Below the pieces are notes generated by a model. That model had not been told where the DNA came from, made no database searches, and was given only the letters and a program-made list of their open reading frames with translations. Below, piece after piece: positions 1-8,245 of a stretch of DNA of 18,031 nt. This DNA is from Pseudomonadota bacterium (lineage in GTDB: Bacteria; Pseudomonadota; Gammaproteobacteria; Steroidobacterales; Steroidobacteraceae): positions 1-18,031 of the forward strand of contig JAPTUI010000008.1 of assembly GCA_028067895.1 (NCBI GenBank). The letters run 5' to 3'. Position numbers and translations under genes: made by a program. Within the stretch, counting starts at the first letter, position 1. Each line of letters begins with the position of its first letter.

Positions 1-3000
1 GATCTGCGCGACGGCGCAGTGGTGAGCACCGCCGGCCCGCTGACCGTGGTCGGCGGCGGCAACGGCGGCGGCCTTAAGGTGGATTACTACGGCGGCGCCG
101 GCGGCAGCCAGGTGACCGTCGGCGGGAATCTCATCAACCAGTCCAGCGGATTCAATGGCAACGGCGGTGTGGACGTCGGCAATGGCGGCATGACGAAGTC
201 CGATCTGCTCACCATCGACGGCACGCTCACGAATAGTGCCAGCGCAGTGCTGTTCGTCCAGGGCAATGCAGCAGGAAGCGCACAGGGCATGGTCCAGGTC
301 AACGGCCCGGCGAGCAATGCCGGTGTCGTGTTGATCAACAGCGGGGGAGTGCTGTCCGTCGGTAACGGCGCGGCGTATACCCAGAGCGCCGGCGTAACTA
401 CCGTGAATGGGACCCTCAGCGCCGCTTCCGTGAGCAACGAGGGTGGAATCAATGGCACCGGTACGATCGTCGGCGCCGTGACCAATGCGGGGACGATCAG
501 CGGCGGCGCCAATGGGGCGGAATTTACGCCCCTCACCATCCAGGGCGCGCTGACCAATACGGCCAACGGCGTGCTGCTCAGTTTCGAAAGCGCATCGCCG
601 GCGACCGCGACGCGCGTGGCGGTCGCAGGTCCGCTGGCGCTGCAGGGCGGTACGCTCGAGGCGAACGCGGTCAATGGCTTGACGTTCGCGCCGGGACAAA
701 GCGCTACGGTGGCGACCTTCACGCCCGGCTCGATGAGTGGGCTGTTTGAATACCTGCAGAACGGTAACGGCAGCGCGAGCACCCATCCGACCTACCTGAA
801 TCTCGGCAACGGCACGACGCTCGACGTCAATTACAACGTCAACGCCGGCAACGTCGAATTGACTACCGTGGCGACTCCGAGCTCCACCGCAGAGAGCTGG
901 AAGGGCGGGTCGGGGCTCTGGAGCACCGGCAGCGACTGGAATAGTGGTGCGGCGCCGCTGTCGTATTCAGATGTCACGCTCGGGGCGGCAAATGGCGCAG
1001 CGGTGACGCTGAATCAGGACAGCACCATCAATAGTCTCAGTGTGCAGAGCGGCAATGCACTGCAGTATCAGAGCGGAACGCCCGCGGCGCTCACCGTAGG
1101 CCAAAACGTGAGCGTGGCGAGCGGTGGGACGCTGGCCCTCACCGCCAGCGCCGATCGACTCACCACCGGCGGGACGATCGACAACGGCGGGACGCTCGCG
1201 AGTGTCACGGGCAGCACGATTCAGGTGATGAATTTCGGCGGCGCGAGCAACGCACTCAGTAACACCGGTACGCTCGGCGTCGGTGGTCAGATCCAGGGCA
1301 ACGGCGCGCTGTCGAATTCCACTGGTGCAACGGTCGAGTTGCAGGGCGGAACGGTCGCGACGACGCAGTACGTGAATGCCGGGACCACCGTCGGGGACGG
1401 CACCGTGGTGGCGCGCGTGAGCAATACCGGCACGCTCACCGCCAGTGGGGGCACCTTAAGTGCCGAGGGTGGCTTCGCCGGCACCGGCACGGTGCAGACC
1501 GACGCTGGCGGGACATTGTCACTCGGGGCGAACAGCACCGCCGGCACGCTGGCAAATGACGGTGCGCTGGCGCTCAACGGGCACTCGATCACGGTGAGTG
1601 GCGCTTACCAGAATGCGGCGGCCGGGACGGGGAATGCCTTCAACAATCACGCCGGGGTGAGCGGGGGCGGTGAGATTCTGGCAGCGGGCACTGATCCGAG
1701 CGGTGCGCAGACCGTCGCGCTCAACGGCGGACCGGCGAGCAGCGCCGATGTGGTGATGAATTTCGGCAATGTCCGCGTCGGTGCGAGTGCGACACAGAGT
1801 TACACCATCGGGAACGCCAACAGCGGCGGGCCGGCACTCATGGGAGCGATTCAGACTGCGGCCGGCGGCGGCACGCTCACCGATGCGCGCCTCAGCGGCT
1901 CCGGGGTGAGCGCGCAGAACTGGGGGCCGGTGCAAGCCGGAGCGCACAGTTCCGTCTATCAGGTCACCTTCGATGCGAACACTGCCGGGGCGCTCACGGG
2001 GCAGAGCGTGCACCTGGTGAACAACTTCGATAATACGAATGCGCAGAACATCAGCATCACCGGAGCGGCGTATGCGCAAGCGGTCGGGCAACTGAATAAT
2101 ACGGCGGCCCATCCGGACAGCTTCGACTTCGGCACGATCCAAGTCGGACAGACCGTGACCAGCAATGCGCTCAGCGTGAGCAATGTGGCGAGCGGACCGA
2201 GCGGCTATGTCGAGGATCTCAATGCGAGCTTCGGCACGGTCGGTACCAATGGTGGCACGGGTGGCGCACGCATCGTGGGCAATGGAGCGATTGAGGGACT
2301 GCTCGCCGGCGCGACGAACGACTCGGCGCTGAGTATCTCGGTGACCGGTACCCAAGCCGGCAGCATCCAAAGCGGGATCGGGGTCAACTTCTACACCGCC
2401 GGGACCGTGGCAGGGCACAGCGACGGGTTGGGTGCGGCACTCGTCGGGAGCGCCACGGTGCCGGTGGCGGGAACCATTCAGACGAACGTCAACGTGGTCA
2501 ATGCGGCCGATCCGGTCGTGAACAACGCCCCGATCGACCTCGGCAATGTGCGGCAGAACGCTGCATCGCCGAGCGCCTATGTGAGCCTGACGAATGAGGC
2601 GACAACGGCGCCGCAGGCTGCGCTCGACGCGAGCATCAGCGGGGACTCCGCCGTGAGTGCATCGGGGAATTTCTCCGCACTGGACCCGGGACAGACCAAC
2701 GACACGGCCCTGCAGGTGGGGCTGAACACCGCAAGCGCCGGGCATGTCAGCGGATTGGCCACGGTCGATCTGGTCTCCGATGCCAGTAACATCGGGGGCT
2801 GCGCGGCGCACTGCACGATGAATCTGCCGGCGCAACAGGTCGCGGTGAGCGGCAATGTCTACCGGATTGCCGATCCGACTGCCGACACCGCGTCCGTGAC
2901 GCTGGCGGCGCGCGTCGGGGGCAGCGCGCCCAGTGCCGCAATCAGTGTGACCAACGTGTCGCCCGATGCGTATACGGAGGGATTGGCGGCTACGTTGGGG

Positions 3001-4125
3001 GCGACTCCGCAGGGCTGGACGCATAGCGGTTCGATCAGCAATCTCGTGGCGGGCGGCACGGATGCGAGCTCGTTGCAGGTGGGGCTGTCGACGGCCACCG
3101 CCGGGGTGTTCAATGGCAGCGAATCGGTGAATTTCACCTCGAACGGGTTGATCGACCATGCACAGGCACTGGGGGTCGGCAGTGCAACGGTGGCCTTGCA
3201 GGGTGATGTGTACACCACGGCAGTCGAGCACCTCGGGACAGCGGCGGTGAATTTCGGCGTGGTGCACGTCGGCCAGGCGGTGGCTGATCAGACGGTGGCC
3301 GTGAGTAACACGGCAGCGCAGAGTGCGCTGAACGATACGCTCACCGGTCAGTTGAGCATGCAGCCTGGCAGTGCGGGGGTGTTCAGTACCGGTGGGACGC
3401 TCGGGGCAGGGGTTGGCGCCGGTCAGACCAACTCCAGCAGCCTGACGGTGGGCCTGAACACGGGCGTTGCCGGGGTGTACTCGGGCAACGCGCAGTTCAC
3501 CGGAGAAAGTCATGATGCTCAGTTGACGGACCTGCAACTGGCCACACTCGGGATCGCTGTCAGCGGACAGGTCAACAACTACGCCAATGCGATCTTCCAG
3601 CTCGCCGCGGGCGGTGGGACATTGAGCCGCAGCGGCTCGATGTACACGCTGGATCTCGGTAACCTCACCCAGGGCAGCGCGGTGAGCTCACTGCTCAGTG
3701 TGCTCAATGACGTGAGTGGACCGGCGGACAACTTCGGTGGAACGTTCGCCTACGGATCGCTCAATGGCATCTCGCTGAGCGGTGCGAACTGGAACGCCCA
3801 GAGCTGCACCCAGAGCGGCTACGCGTTCTGTCTCGGCGCGCAGGGCATGCTCGGCGGGTTGGGTATCGATGTGAATACCGGAACGCTGGGGACGTTTACC
3901 GATACGATCGCGTTGAATGGCATGGGGTTCTATCAGGGGGCGAGCTACAGTCCTTACCAGCAGAACCTCACGCTCACGGTGGAAGGCAATATCATTACCG
4001 GCGGCGGCACGAGCTTGCCGGAGCCGGGCACGTTGCCGCTGTTCGCCGCCGGCGCCGCGCTGCTGCTCGGGCTCGCGCGCCGCCGCCGTGCCGTCGCCCG
4101 GCGTGAGGGGGTACGGCGATGCTGA
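1..4125 (+). CDS. Large repetitive PEP-CTERM surface protein with choice-of-anchor-D-like modules (5' end missing)
   Basis: The frame is open from base 1, so the true start lies outside the window; the GTG at 19 is only the first possible start inside it. 1374 residues are visible. Codons 1 to about 570 are Gly/Ala/Asn/Thr-rich, with recurring GTL/GTI, NTGTL and NAGTI motifs, as in beta-solenoid or autotransporter-like passenger regions. A WKGGSGLWSTGSDWNSG motif begins at codon 300, of a type common in PEP-CTERM and autotransporter proteins. Codons ~583-1332 hold six modules, each opening with a (F/L)GxVxVG-like strand and closing with a VSGxVY-like strand, resembling choice-of-anchor-D domains. 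The C-terminus has LPEPGTLP (PEP at codons 1340-1342), a short hydrophobic helix and an RRRR cluster, the classic PEP-CTERM sorting signal recognised by exosortase. Likely exported and released or anchored at the surface; ligand unknown. No C-terminal beta-barrel is present, so it is not a classical autotransporter. The stop overlaps the next gene. Confidence 0.85.
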   Translation, partial: DLRDGAVVSTAGPLTVVGGGNGGGLKVDYYGGAGGSQVTVGGNLINQSSGFNGNGGVDVGNGGMTKSDLLTIDGTLTNSASAVLFVQGNAAGSAQGMVQVNGPASNAGVVLINSGGVLSVGNGAAYTQSAGVTTVNGTLSAASVSNEGGINGTGTIVGAVTNAGTISGGANGAEFTPLTIQGALTNTANGVLLSFESASPATATRVAVAGPLALQGGTLEANAVNGLTFAPGQSATVATFTPGSMSGLFEYLQNGNGSASTHPTYLNLGNGTTLDVNYNVNAGNVELTTVATPSSTAESWKGGSGLWSTGSDWNSGAAPLSYSDVTLGAANGAAVTLNQDSTINSLSVQSGNALQYQSGTPAALTVGQNVSVASGGTLALTASADRLTTGGTIDNGGTLASVTGSTIQVMNFGGASNALSNTGTLGVGGQIQGNGALSNSTGATVELQGGTVATTQYVNAGTTVGDGTVVARVSNTGTLTASGGTLSAEGGFAGTGTVQTDAGGTLSLGANSTAGTLANDGALALNGHSITVSGAYQNAAAGTGNAFNNHAGVSGGGEILAAGTDPSGAQTVALNGGPASSADVVMNFGNVRVGASATQSYTIGNANSGGPALMGAIQTAAGGGTLTDARLSGSGVSAQNWGPVQAGAHSSVYQVTFDANTAGALTGQSVHLVNNFDNTNAQNISITGAAYAQAVGQLNNTAAHPDSFDFGTIQVGQTVTSNALSVSNVASGPSGYVEDLNASFGTVGTNGGTGGARIVGNGAIEGLLAGATNDSALSISVTGTQAGSIQSGIGVNFYTAGTVAGHSDGLGAALVGSATVPVAGTIQTNVNVVNAADPVVNNAPIDLGNVRQNAASPSAYVSLTNEATTAPQAALDASISGDSAVSASGNFSALDPGQTNDTALQVGLNTASAGHVSGLATVDLVSDASNIGGCAAHCTMNLPAQQVAVSGNVYRIADPTADTASVTLAARVGGSAPSAAISVTNVSPDAYTEGLAATLGATPQGWTHSGSISNLVAGGTDASSLQVGLSTATAGVFNGSESVNFTSNGLIDHAQALGVGSATVALQGDVYTTAVEHLGTAAVNFGVVHVGQAVADQTVAVSNTAAQSALNDTLTGQLSMQPGSAGVFSTGGTLGAGVGAGQTNSSSLTVGLNTGVAGVYSGNAQFTGESHDAQLTDLQLATLGIAVSGQVNNYANAIFQLAAGGGTLSRSGSMYTLDLGNLTQGSAVSSLLSVLNDVSGPADNFGGTFAYGSLNGISLSGANWNAQSCTQSGYAFCLGAQGMLGGLGIDVNTGTLGTFTDTIALNGMGFYQGASYSPYQQNLTLTVEGNIITGGGTSLPEPGTLPLFAAGAALLLGLARRRRAVARREGVRRC
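1747..3996 (+). repeat. Six protein-level tandem modules (choice-of-anchor-D-like)
   Basis: Six successive units of roughly 115-135 residues lie inside the large PEP-CTERM gene. They open near 1756 (MNFGNVRVG), 2122 (FDFGTIQVG), 2530 (IDLGNVRQN), 2893 (VTLAARVGG), 3247 (VNFGVVHVG) and 3643 (YTLDLGNLTQG). They close near 2060 (ITGAAY), 2465 (VAGTIQ), 2845 (VSGNVY), 3195 (LQGDVY), 3555 (VSGQVN) and 3975 (VEGNII). Several share a (L/S)xVGLxTxxAGVxxG segment in the middle. The repeats are diverged at DNA level, so this is an old duplication series. Boundaries are approximate and drawn by eye. Confidence 0.65.
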
Positions 4126-4463
4126 AGAATGTGCAGTTTTGGGTGCTGAGCGCACTCGGTGCGGTCTGTCTCGCGGCGGTCGCGGTCAATATCGTGCTCG
4201 CCTCGAACAACCAGGGGCTGCGTCTGCGGGTAAATGAACGGGCGCAATTGATCGGCCGCAGCGCAACGGCGGCACTCGTGTATCGGCAGATGGTGCAGGC
4301 GCTGGCGCAACTGTCGGTGCGTAATCACGATCCGCGCCTGCAGGCGGCTTTGGCGCGTCAGGGTCTGAAAGTGACGGTGCAGCCTGCGTCGGTGCAAAGT
4401 GGTGCGCAGCGAGCACCGGCGTTGCAGTCCGGAGTGGGTCTCGCAGGAGTTCATCATGAGTGA
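4119..4463 (+). CDS. Small single-span membrane protein, unknown function (first of a pair)
   Basis: This 114-residue protein has one transmembrane helix at about residues 7-29 (FWVLSALGAVCLAAVAVNIV), preceded by a short basic N-terminus. The remaining ~80 residues are helical and probably periplasmic. The start ATG at 4119 lies within ATGCTGA, overlapping the stop of the PEP-CTERM gene by 7 bases, so translation is probably coupled. The segment around residues 56-88 (RQMVQALAQLS, then DPRLQAALARQGLKVTVQP) resembles the end of the next protein. I recall similar uncharacterised pairs of small membrane proteins in other Proteobacteria, but cannot name a family or function. The stop overlaps the next start by 8 bases (ATGAGTGA). 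Confidence 0.8.
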   Translation: MLKNVQFWVLSALGAVCLAAVAVNIVLASNNQGLRLRVNERAQLIGRSATAALVYRQMVQALAQLSVRNHDPRLQAALARQGLKVTVQPASVQSGAQRAPALQSGVGLAGVHHE

Positions 4464-4914
4464 TCGACACGCGGCAGATGTGTCCGTGCCGTTGGCCCCT
4501 CGCAGTCGCGCCTCTGTCCTGGCTGCCCCCGCCGGGCCGCCGGCCGATCGTCCCGGGGGGCATGCCGCCGAAGCGTACCCCGCGGAGAGGCGCACGGCGG
4601 CACCGCGCGGCGGTCCGGGCGGCCGCGGCGTGTTCGTGCCCCTGTTGCTCGTGACGCTGGCGGTGCTCGGGTGGGCGCTGTTTGAAACGGTGGCGCTTCG
4701 CGCAGCACACCTCAGCCTCGTGCAGACGCTTCAGGCGCAGCAGCCGCAAGTGGTTCAGGCGCGCCGTGTGAGCCGCGCACTCAGTGCGCTCGCGGGCGAT
4801 ACGCAGCGGCTGGCCGAGGCGGGCGATCCCGGTGCGCGGCTGATCGTCGCGCAGTTGAAGACGCGCGGCATCACGATCCACCCGTCGGGCGGCCAGGGCG
4901 GTGCCTTGCCGTAG
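4456..4914 (+). CDS. Small single-span membrane protein, unknown function (second of a pair)
   Basis: 152 residues from the ATG at 4456, chosen because AGGAG at 4445-4449 sits 6 bases upstream; the frame stays open further upstream to 4399, but no better ribosome site is seen there. Residues 1-58 are Pro/Ala/Arg/Gly-rich, probably disordered and cytoplasmic. One transmembrane helix spans about residues 60-80 (VPLLLVTLAVLGWALFETVA). The helical remainder ends with SRALSALAGDTQRLAEAGD and QLKTRGITIHP, which parallels the C-terminus of the preceding protein (ARQGLKVTVQP). Both are probably inner-membrane partners or descendants of one gene. The start lies inside the stop region of the upstream gene, indicating translational coupling. 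The gene ends 21 bases before the convergent MOSC gene. Function unknown. Confidence 0.75.
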   Translation: MSDRHAADVSVPLAPRSRASVLAAPAGPPADRPGGHAAEAYPAERRTAAPRGGPGGRGVFVPLLLVTLAVLGWALFETVALRAAHLSLVQTLQAQQPQVVQARRVSRALSALAGDTQRLAEAGDPGARLIVAQLKTRGITIHPSGGQGGALP

Positions 4915-4935
4915 GTGGGTGTCTGTGCCACGCCC

Positions 4936-5760
4936 TCAGGGGTCTCGGTAGGTCACCTCACAGGGGCTCCCGCGCTCGATCGACTCGCCGGCACCGGCGC
5001 TGATGATTGCGTTCATGCCGAAGGTCACGCCACGCAGGTGCGGATCGAAGCGAAACCGGCGCAGTACGGGCAGTGGATCGAGGTCAGGCTCGCCCGTATG
5101 CTGATCGCGGGACGGAATGATGCAGCGGGTGCAGGGCTTGACCAGGCGCAGCGTGACCGGGCCGATGCGGATCGTGTCGATGCGGTCTTCGGCGAACGGC
5201 TCGAGCCCCTCGAGCACGAGATTCGCCCGAAAGCGGTTCATCGGCAGGGGGGTTGCGAGCCGCACGTTCAGCGCCTCGAGCGAGGCCTGAGCGCAGATCA
5301 GCAGCGGAAAGCCATCGGGGAAGGCCAGGGGGGGCGGGAGTGACCCGGCGTAGTGCGAATCGGCTCGACGCGTCGGACTGTCCGGGGCGTACACGACGCG
5401 CACCGGTTCCCCGAGAAGCGCGCTGACCCACGCGGCCGCCGGCTCGCCGGCATCGATGCCGGTGCACGCATCCCGCCAGATCCGCACCGGCCGCACCGCC
5501 GCCGGCGCCGCTTCGAACGGCAGCCGCAGCGGCTCGCAGCCTGCGGCGCTCAGGCGTAGCCCCTGCGGCGTCAGCTCGGTGGCGATGCGGGCCAGATGGG
5601 GATGCGTGCGCTGGGTGAGAAAGGCCCCGTCGGGGCGTACGACCATCCAGTGCCGGTCCCAGGCTAATCCGCTCGCGCCGAGCTGCGCGTGCGCCAGCGC
5701 GATGCCCTGGGCGGACTTCAGCGGATAGACGTAGAGTGCCTGGATGCAGGGGCTCGACAT
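4936..5760 (-). CDS. MOSC domain-containing protein (YcbX-like)
   Basis: 274 residues from the ATG at 5760; an in-frame ATG at 5769 would add three residues, and neither has a clear ribosome site. Residues 1-115 match the MOSC N-terminal beta-barrel domain (LYVYPLKSAQGI at 9-20, then WDRHWMVV). Residues ~145-274 match the MOSC domain, with NRFRAN at 175-180 and KPCTRCIIP at 208-216. Cys210 and Cys213 lie where YcbX-type proteins have a conserved cysteine motif. MOSC proteins bind sulfur or the molybdenum cofactor; YcbX and relatives reduce N-hydroxylated compounds using Moco. The protein ends after the MOSC domain, so it lacks the C-terminal 2Fe-2S ferredoxin domain of E. coli YcbX and would need a separate electron donor. 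It converges on the membrane-protein pair and diverges from the DUF6600 gene. Substrate unknown. Confidence 0.85.
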   Translation of the reverse strand: MSSPCIQALYVYPLKSAQGIALAHAQLGASGLAWDRHWMVVRPDGAFLTQRTHPHLARIATELTPQGLRLSAAGCEPLRLPFEAAPAAVRPVRIWRDACTGIDAGEPAAAWVSALLGEPVRVVYAPDSPTRRADSHYAGSLPPPLAFPDGFPLLICAQASLEALNVRLATPLPMNRFRANLVLEGLEPFAEDRIDTIRIGPVTLRLVKPCTRCIIPSRDQHTGEPDLDPLPVLRRFRFDPHLRGVTFGMNAIISAGAGESIERGSPCEVTYRDP

Positions 5761-5993
5761 GCGGGCCATTCTACGAGAGGGGGCGGCACCGCAGCGCGAG
5801 CGGCCGTCCCGCCGCGCCAGACGCGTCAAGTGCGACCTCCGTCGCACACCGAGCAGCGGGTTTTGCGGACGGCTCGACGTTGGCCTTTCCGCCGAGTTCG
5901 ACCCGCCGTGTCATAATCAGCCGAGGAGCGGGGGCACAAGGGCGCGACGGCAACGCCGTGGACGGGGTCCGCCGCAGTGTGCGGGGCAATGTG

Positions 5994-8090
5994 ATGAGCG
6001 TGCAGCGAATTCGGGTGCTGGCGGTGCTGGCCGTGCTCTCGGCGGCCGCCGTAGGCGTGGCCGTTGCCCAGAGAAGCCCTCCGTCGCGCGTCGGCCGCCT
6101 GAGCTACGTCGGGGGCAGCGTGTCGTTCGAACCCGCCGGTACGCAGTCCTGGGCGGCCGCCGAGCTCAATCGTCCCGTGACGATTGGCGATCGAATCTGG
6201 ACCGACTGGGACTCGCGGGCCGAGATTGAGCTCGGCGATGCCGTGGTGCGGCTCGGCAGCCGCAGTGGTTTCTCCTTCCTCAATCTCGATGCGCAGACCG
6301 CGCAGATGCAGCTCACTGCCGGCACGATGATCGTGCACGTGCGGACGCTTCAGAACGGTGAGCAAGACGAGGTCGACACGCCGAACCTGGCGCTGTCGCT
6401 CGAGACGCCCGGAACCTATCGGGTGCACGTCTTTGCCTCGGGGCAGATGACGCGGGTCGATGTGATCCGTGGGCATGCCCTCGCGAGCGGCGGCGGGCAG
6501 ACCTATCCCGTGGCGGCGCAGCAGAGCGCCACCTTCAGCGGCACCAATACTCTGAGCGTCGTGTACACCACCCTGGGCGAGCCCGATGCTCTGGACGAGT
6601 GGTCGATGGCGCGCGACCGGGAAGAAGCGCAGGCGGCGCCTGCGGTGACGCAATACGTCCCGACGACCATGGTCGGCATCTACGACCTGGACACCTACGG
6701 CAGCTGGGAGGACACCGCCCCGTGGGGCTATGCGTGGTTCCCGAATGTCGTGACGGGCTGGGCCCCGTATCGCTTTGGTCACTGGGTATGGATCTATCCC
6801 TGGGGCTGGACCTGGATCGACGACGAGCCGTGGGGATTCGCCCCGTTTCATTACGGCCGCTGGGCCTATTGGCAGAACGCCTGGTGCTGGGTCCCGGGAC
6901 CGCGCACGGTCTCGCCGATCTACACGCCGGCGCAGGTGGTCTGGACGCGGGGAGGGACGGCCGGGGCGCCTCCTCGGGGCCCGGTTCGCGGCCCGCACTC
7001 CGGTCCGCGCCCGCGCCCGCGCATCGGCTGGCTGCCGCTCGGCCCCCGCGATGTCTACCTGCCCGGGTACGCGGTGAGCGGTGCCTACGTGCGCAACGTC
7101 AATCTGGCGAACGCGCACGATTTGAATCCCGCCGTCGTCGCAACGGCCTACCGTCGCGGCGGCGCCGATCTGCGCTACGGCAATCGGGACGTTCGTGGGG
7201 CCGTCACTGCGGTGCCCCGCGCCGCGTTCAGCGCCTCCCAGGCGGCCGATACCCATCGCGTCGATTTTACGCGACGCGGCTTGCGCAATTTGAATTTGAC
7301 CCCAGAGGCGCCGACGGTGACGCCGACGCGCCTGAGTGTCTTTGGCGCGAGGATCCGCATGCTGCAGGTGCCGCCGCGCCAATTGACCCATCGGCCGGTC
7401 GTCGCGCGGCTGTTGCCGGCGCGCGCTGCCGTCTCATTCGATCGGCAGCGGGCACTGATCCGTGCCAATGGCGGGCGCCCGTTGAGCGCGATGCAGTGGG
7501 CGCAGCTGCGCTCGAACGCCCCGGCCGGCGCAGTGCGCCTGGCAACGGATATCGCCGCGGTGGCCCGAGCGCCGGTGCCGCAGCGGTCGGTATTGCAGAG
7601 TGGACCGGCGCCGCTGCCACACCCGATGGCGCGCACACCGCTGCCGCCCCGAACCGACCGGCCCGGCTGGGCCGCCTCGCCGAATGACCGACGCAGCCGT
7701 CCGATGTGGCTGCCGCGACCGTTCGCGCCGGTTGCACCGTCCACGGTGCCTTCGCGCACGGGGCCGCAGCCGGCGCTGCCACCGATGCACGGGCATGCTC
7801 CGAGTGCTGTGCATCCTCTGTTCGCCCCTGCGCCGCGGTGGCGCTCGGCGCCGCCGATGTATCGGGCGCAGACCCGCATCGCGCCTGAGCGGGCGAATCC
7901 CGTGTTCCGATTCCACAATACCTATTCACCGCCGCACTCGCCCCCGCCGATGTACCGCCCCGTCGAGCCGCAGTTCACCCCGCGCGCGACGGCACCGCCG
8001 GCCTATCATCCGGCCTATCATCCGGCCTATCACCCCGCTTTCCACCCGGCGCCCGCGCGCCCCTTTCCCGCCCCCCATCCGCCCCGCTGA
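5994..8090 (+). CDS. Secreted FecR-like / DUF6600 protein
   Basis: 698 residues from the ATG at 5994. The frame is open further upstream to 5736, but that part overlaps the divergent MOSC gene and has no signal peptide; the ribosome site at 5994 is weak and a GTG at 5991 is possible. Residues 1-25 form a signal peptide (VLAVLAVLSAAAVGVAVAQ). Residues ~34-190 look like a FecR-type beta domain (RLSYVGGSVSFEPAG, GDRIWTDWDSRAEIELGD). Residues ~225-320 are rich in Trp and Tyr (WFPNVVTGWAPYRFGHWVW, WGWTWIDDEPWGFAPFHYGR), typical of DUF6600. The last ~380 residues are Pro/Arg/Ala-rich, probably disordered, and end in Y/F-HPA repeats. Likely periplasmic or outer-surface. No sigma factor or TonB receptor gene is adjacent, so a FecR-like signalling role is not supported by context. 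Function unknown. Confidence 0.85.
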   Translation: MSVQRIRVLAVLAVLSAAAVGVAVAQRSPPSRVGRLSYVGGSVSFEPAGTQSWAAAELNRPVTIGDRIWTDWDSRAEIELGDAVVRLGSRSGFSFLNLDAQTAQMQLTAGTMIVHVRTLQNGEQDEVDTPNLALSLETPGTYRVHVFASGQMTRVDVIRGHALASGGGQTYPVAAQQSATFSGTNTLSVVYTTLGEPDALDEWSMARDREEAQAAPAVTQYVPTTMVGIYDLDTYGSWEDTAPWGYAWFPNVVTGWAPYRFGHWVWIYPWGWTWIDDEPWGFAPFHYGRWAYWQNAWCWVPGPRTVSPIYTPAQVVWTRGGTAGAPPRGPVRGPHSGPRPRPRIGWLPLGPRDVYLPGYAVSGAYVRNVNLANAHDLNPAVVATAYRRGGADLRYGNRDVRGAVTAVPRAAFSASQAADTHRVDFTRRGLRNLNLTPEAPTVTPTRLSVFGARIRMLQVPPRQLTHRPVVARLLPARAAVSFDRQRALIRANGGRPLSAMQWAQLRSNAPAGAVRLATDIAAVARAPVPQRSVLQSGPAPLPHPMARTPLPPRTDRPGWAASPNDRRSRPMWLPRPFAPVAPSTVPSRTGPQPALPPMHGHAPSAVHPLFAPAPRWRSAPPMYRAQTRIAPERANPVFRFHNTYSPPHSPPPMYRPVEPQFTPRATAPPAYHPAYHPAYHPAFHPAPARPFPAPHPPR
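8000..8047 (+). repeat. Tandem 12-bp repeat encoding (Y/F)HPA
   Basis: Four adjacent 12-base units lie at 8000-8011, 8012-8023, 8024-8035 and 8036-8047. The first two are identical (GGCCTATCATCC), the third differs by one base and the fourth is diverged. They encode AYHP, AYHP, AYHP, AFHP near the C-terminus of the DUF6600 protein. The unit length is a multiple of three, so copy number can change by slippage without breaking the frame. Confidence 0.85.
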
Positions 8091-8245
8091 GCCTCATCGG
8101 CGCGGGGAGTGATATTTGCCAACTCGCGCGGCGGGATCTTCGGTTTTGCGAAACGTCATAGCGGCGTTTGCGGCTTCTCCTTATGCGTGCAAAGCTCGTA
8201 TCGTGCGTGCGTTTCCGCCGGACGTGGCGGATGGGAGGAAGTGAG

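Noticed and set aside
1519..3537. 672-codon open frame on the - strand inside the PEP-CTERM gene
   Set aside because: It is antisense to a repetitive G+C-rich gene whose codon bias removes stops on the other strand; the product is Arg/His/Gly-rich with no domain or ribosome site.
1..4125. Classical autotransporter adhesin
   Set aside because: The C-terminus is a PEP-CTERM signal with one short helix, not a 12-strand barrel.
5879..5993. CATAAT at 5912-5917 as a -10 box for the DUF6600 gene
   Set aside because: No acceptable -35 hexamer lies 16-18 bases upstream, so a promoter cannot be supported.
5826..7391. 521-codon open frame on the - strand opposite the DUF6600 gene
   Set aside because: Arg/Gly-rich shadow of the DUF6600 coding frame, no recognisable domain.
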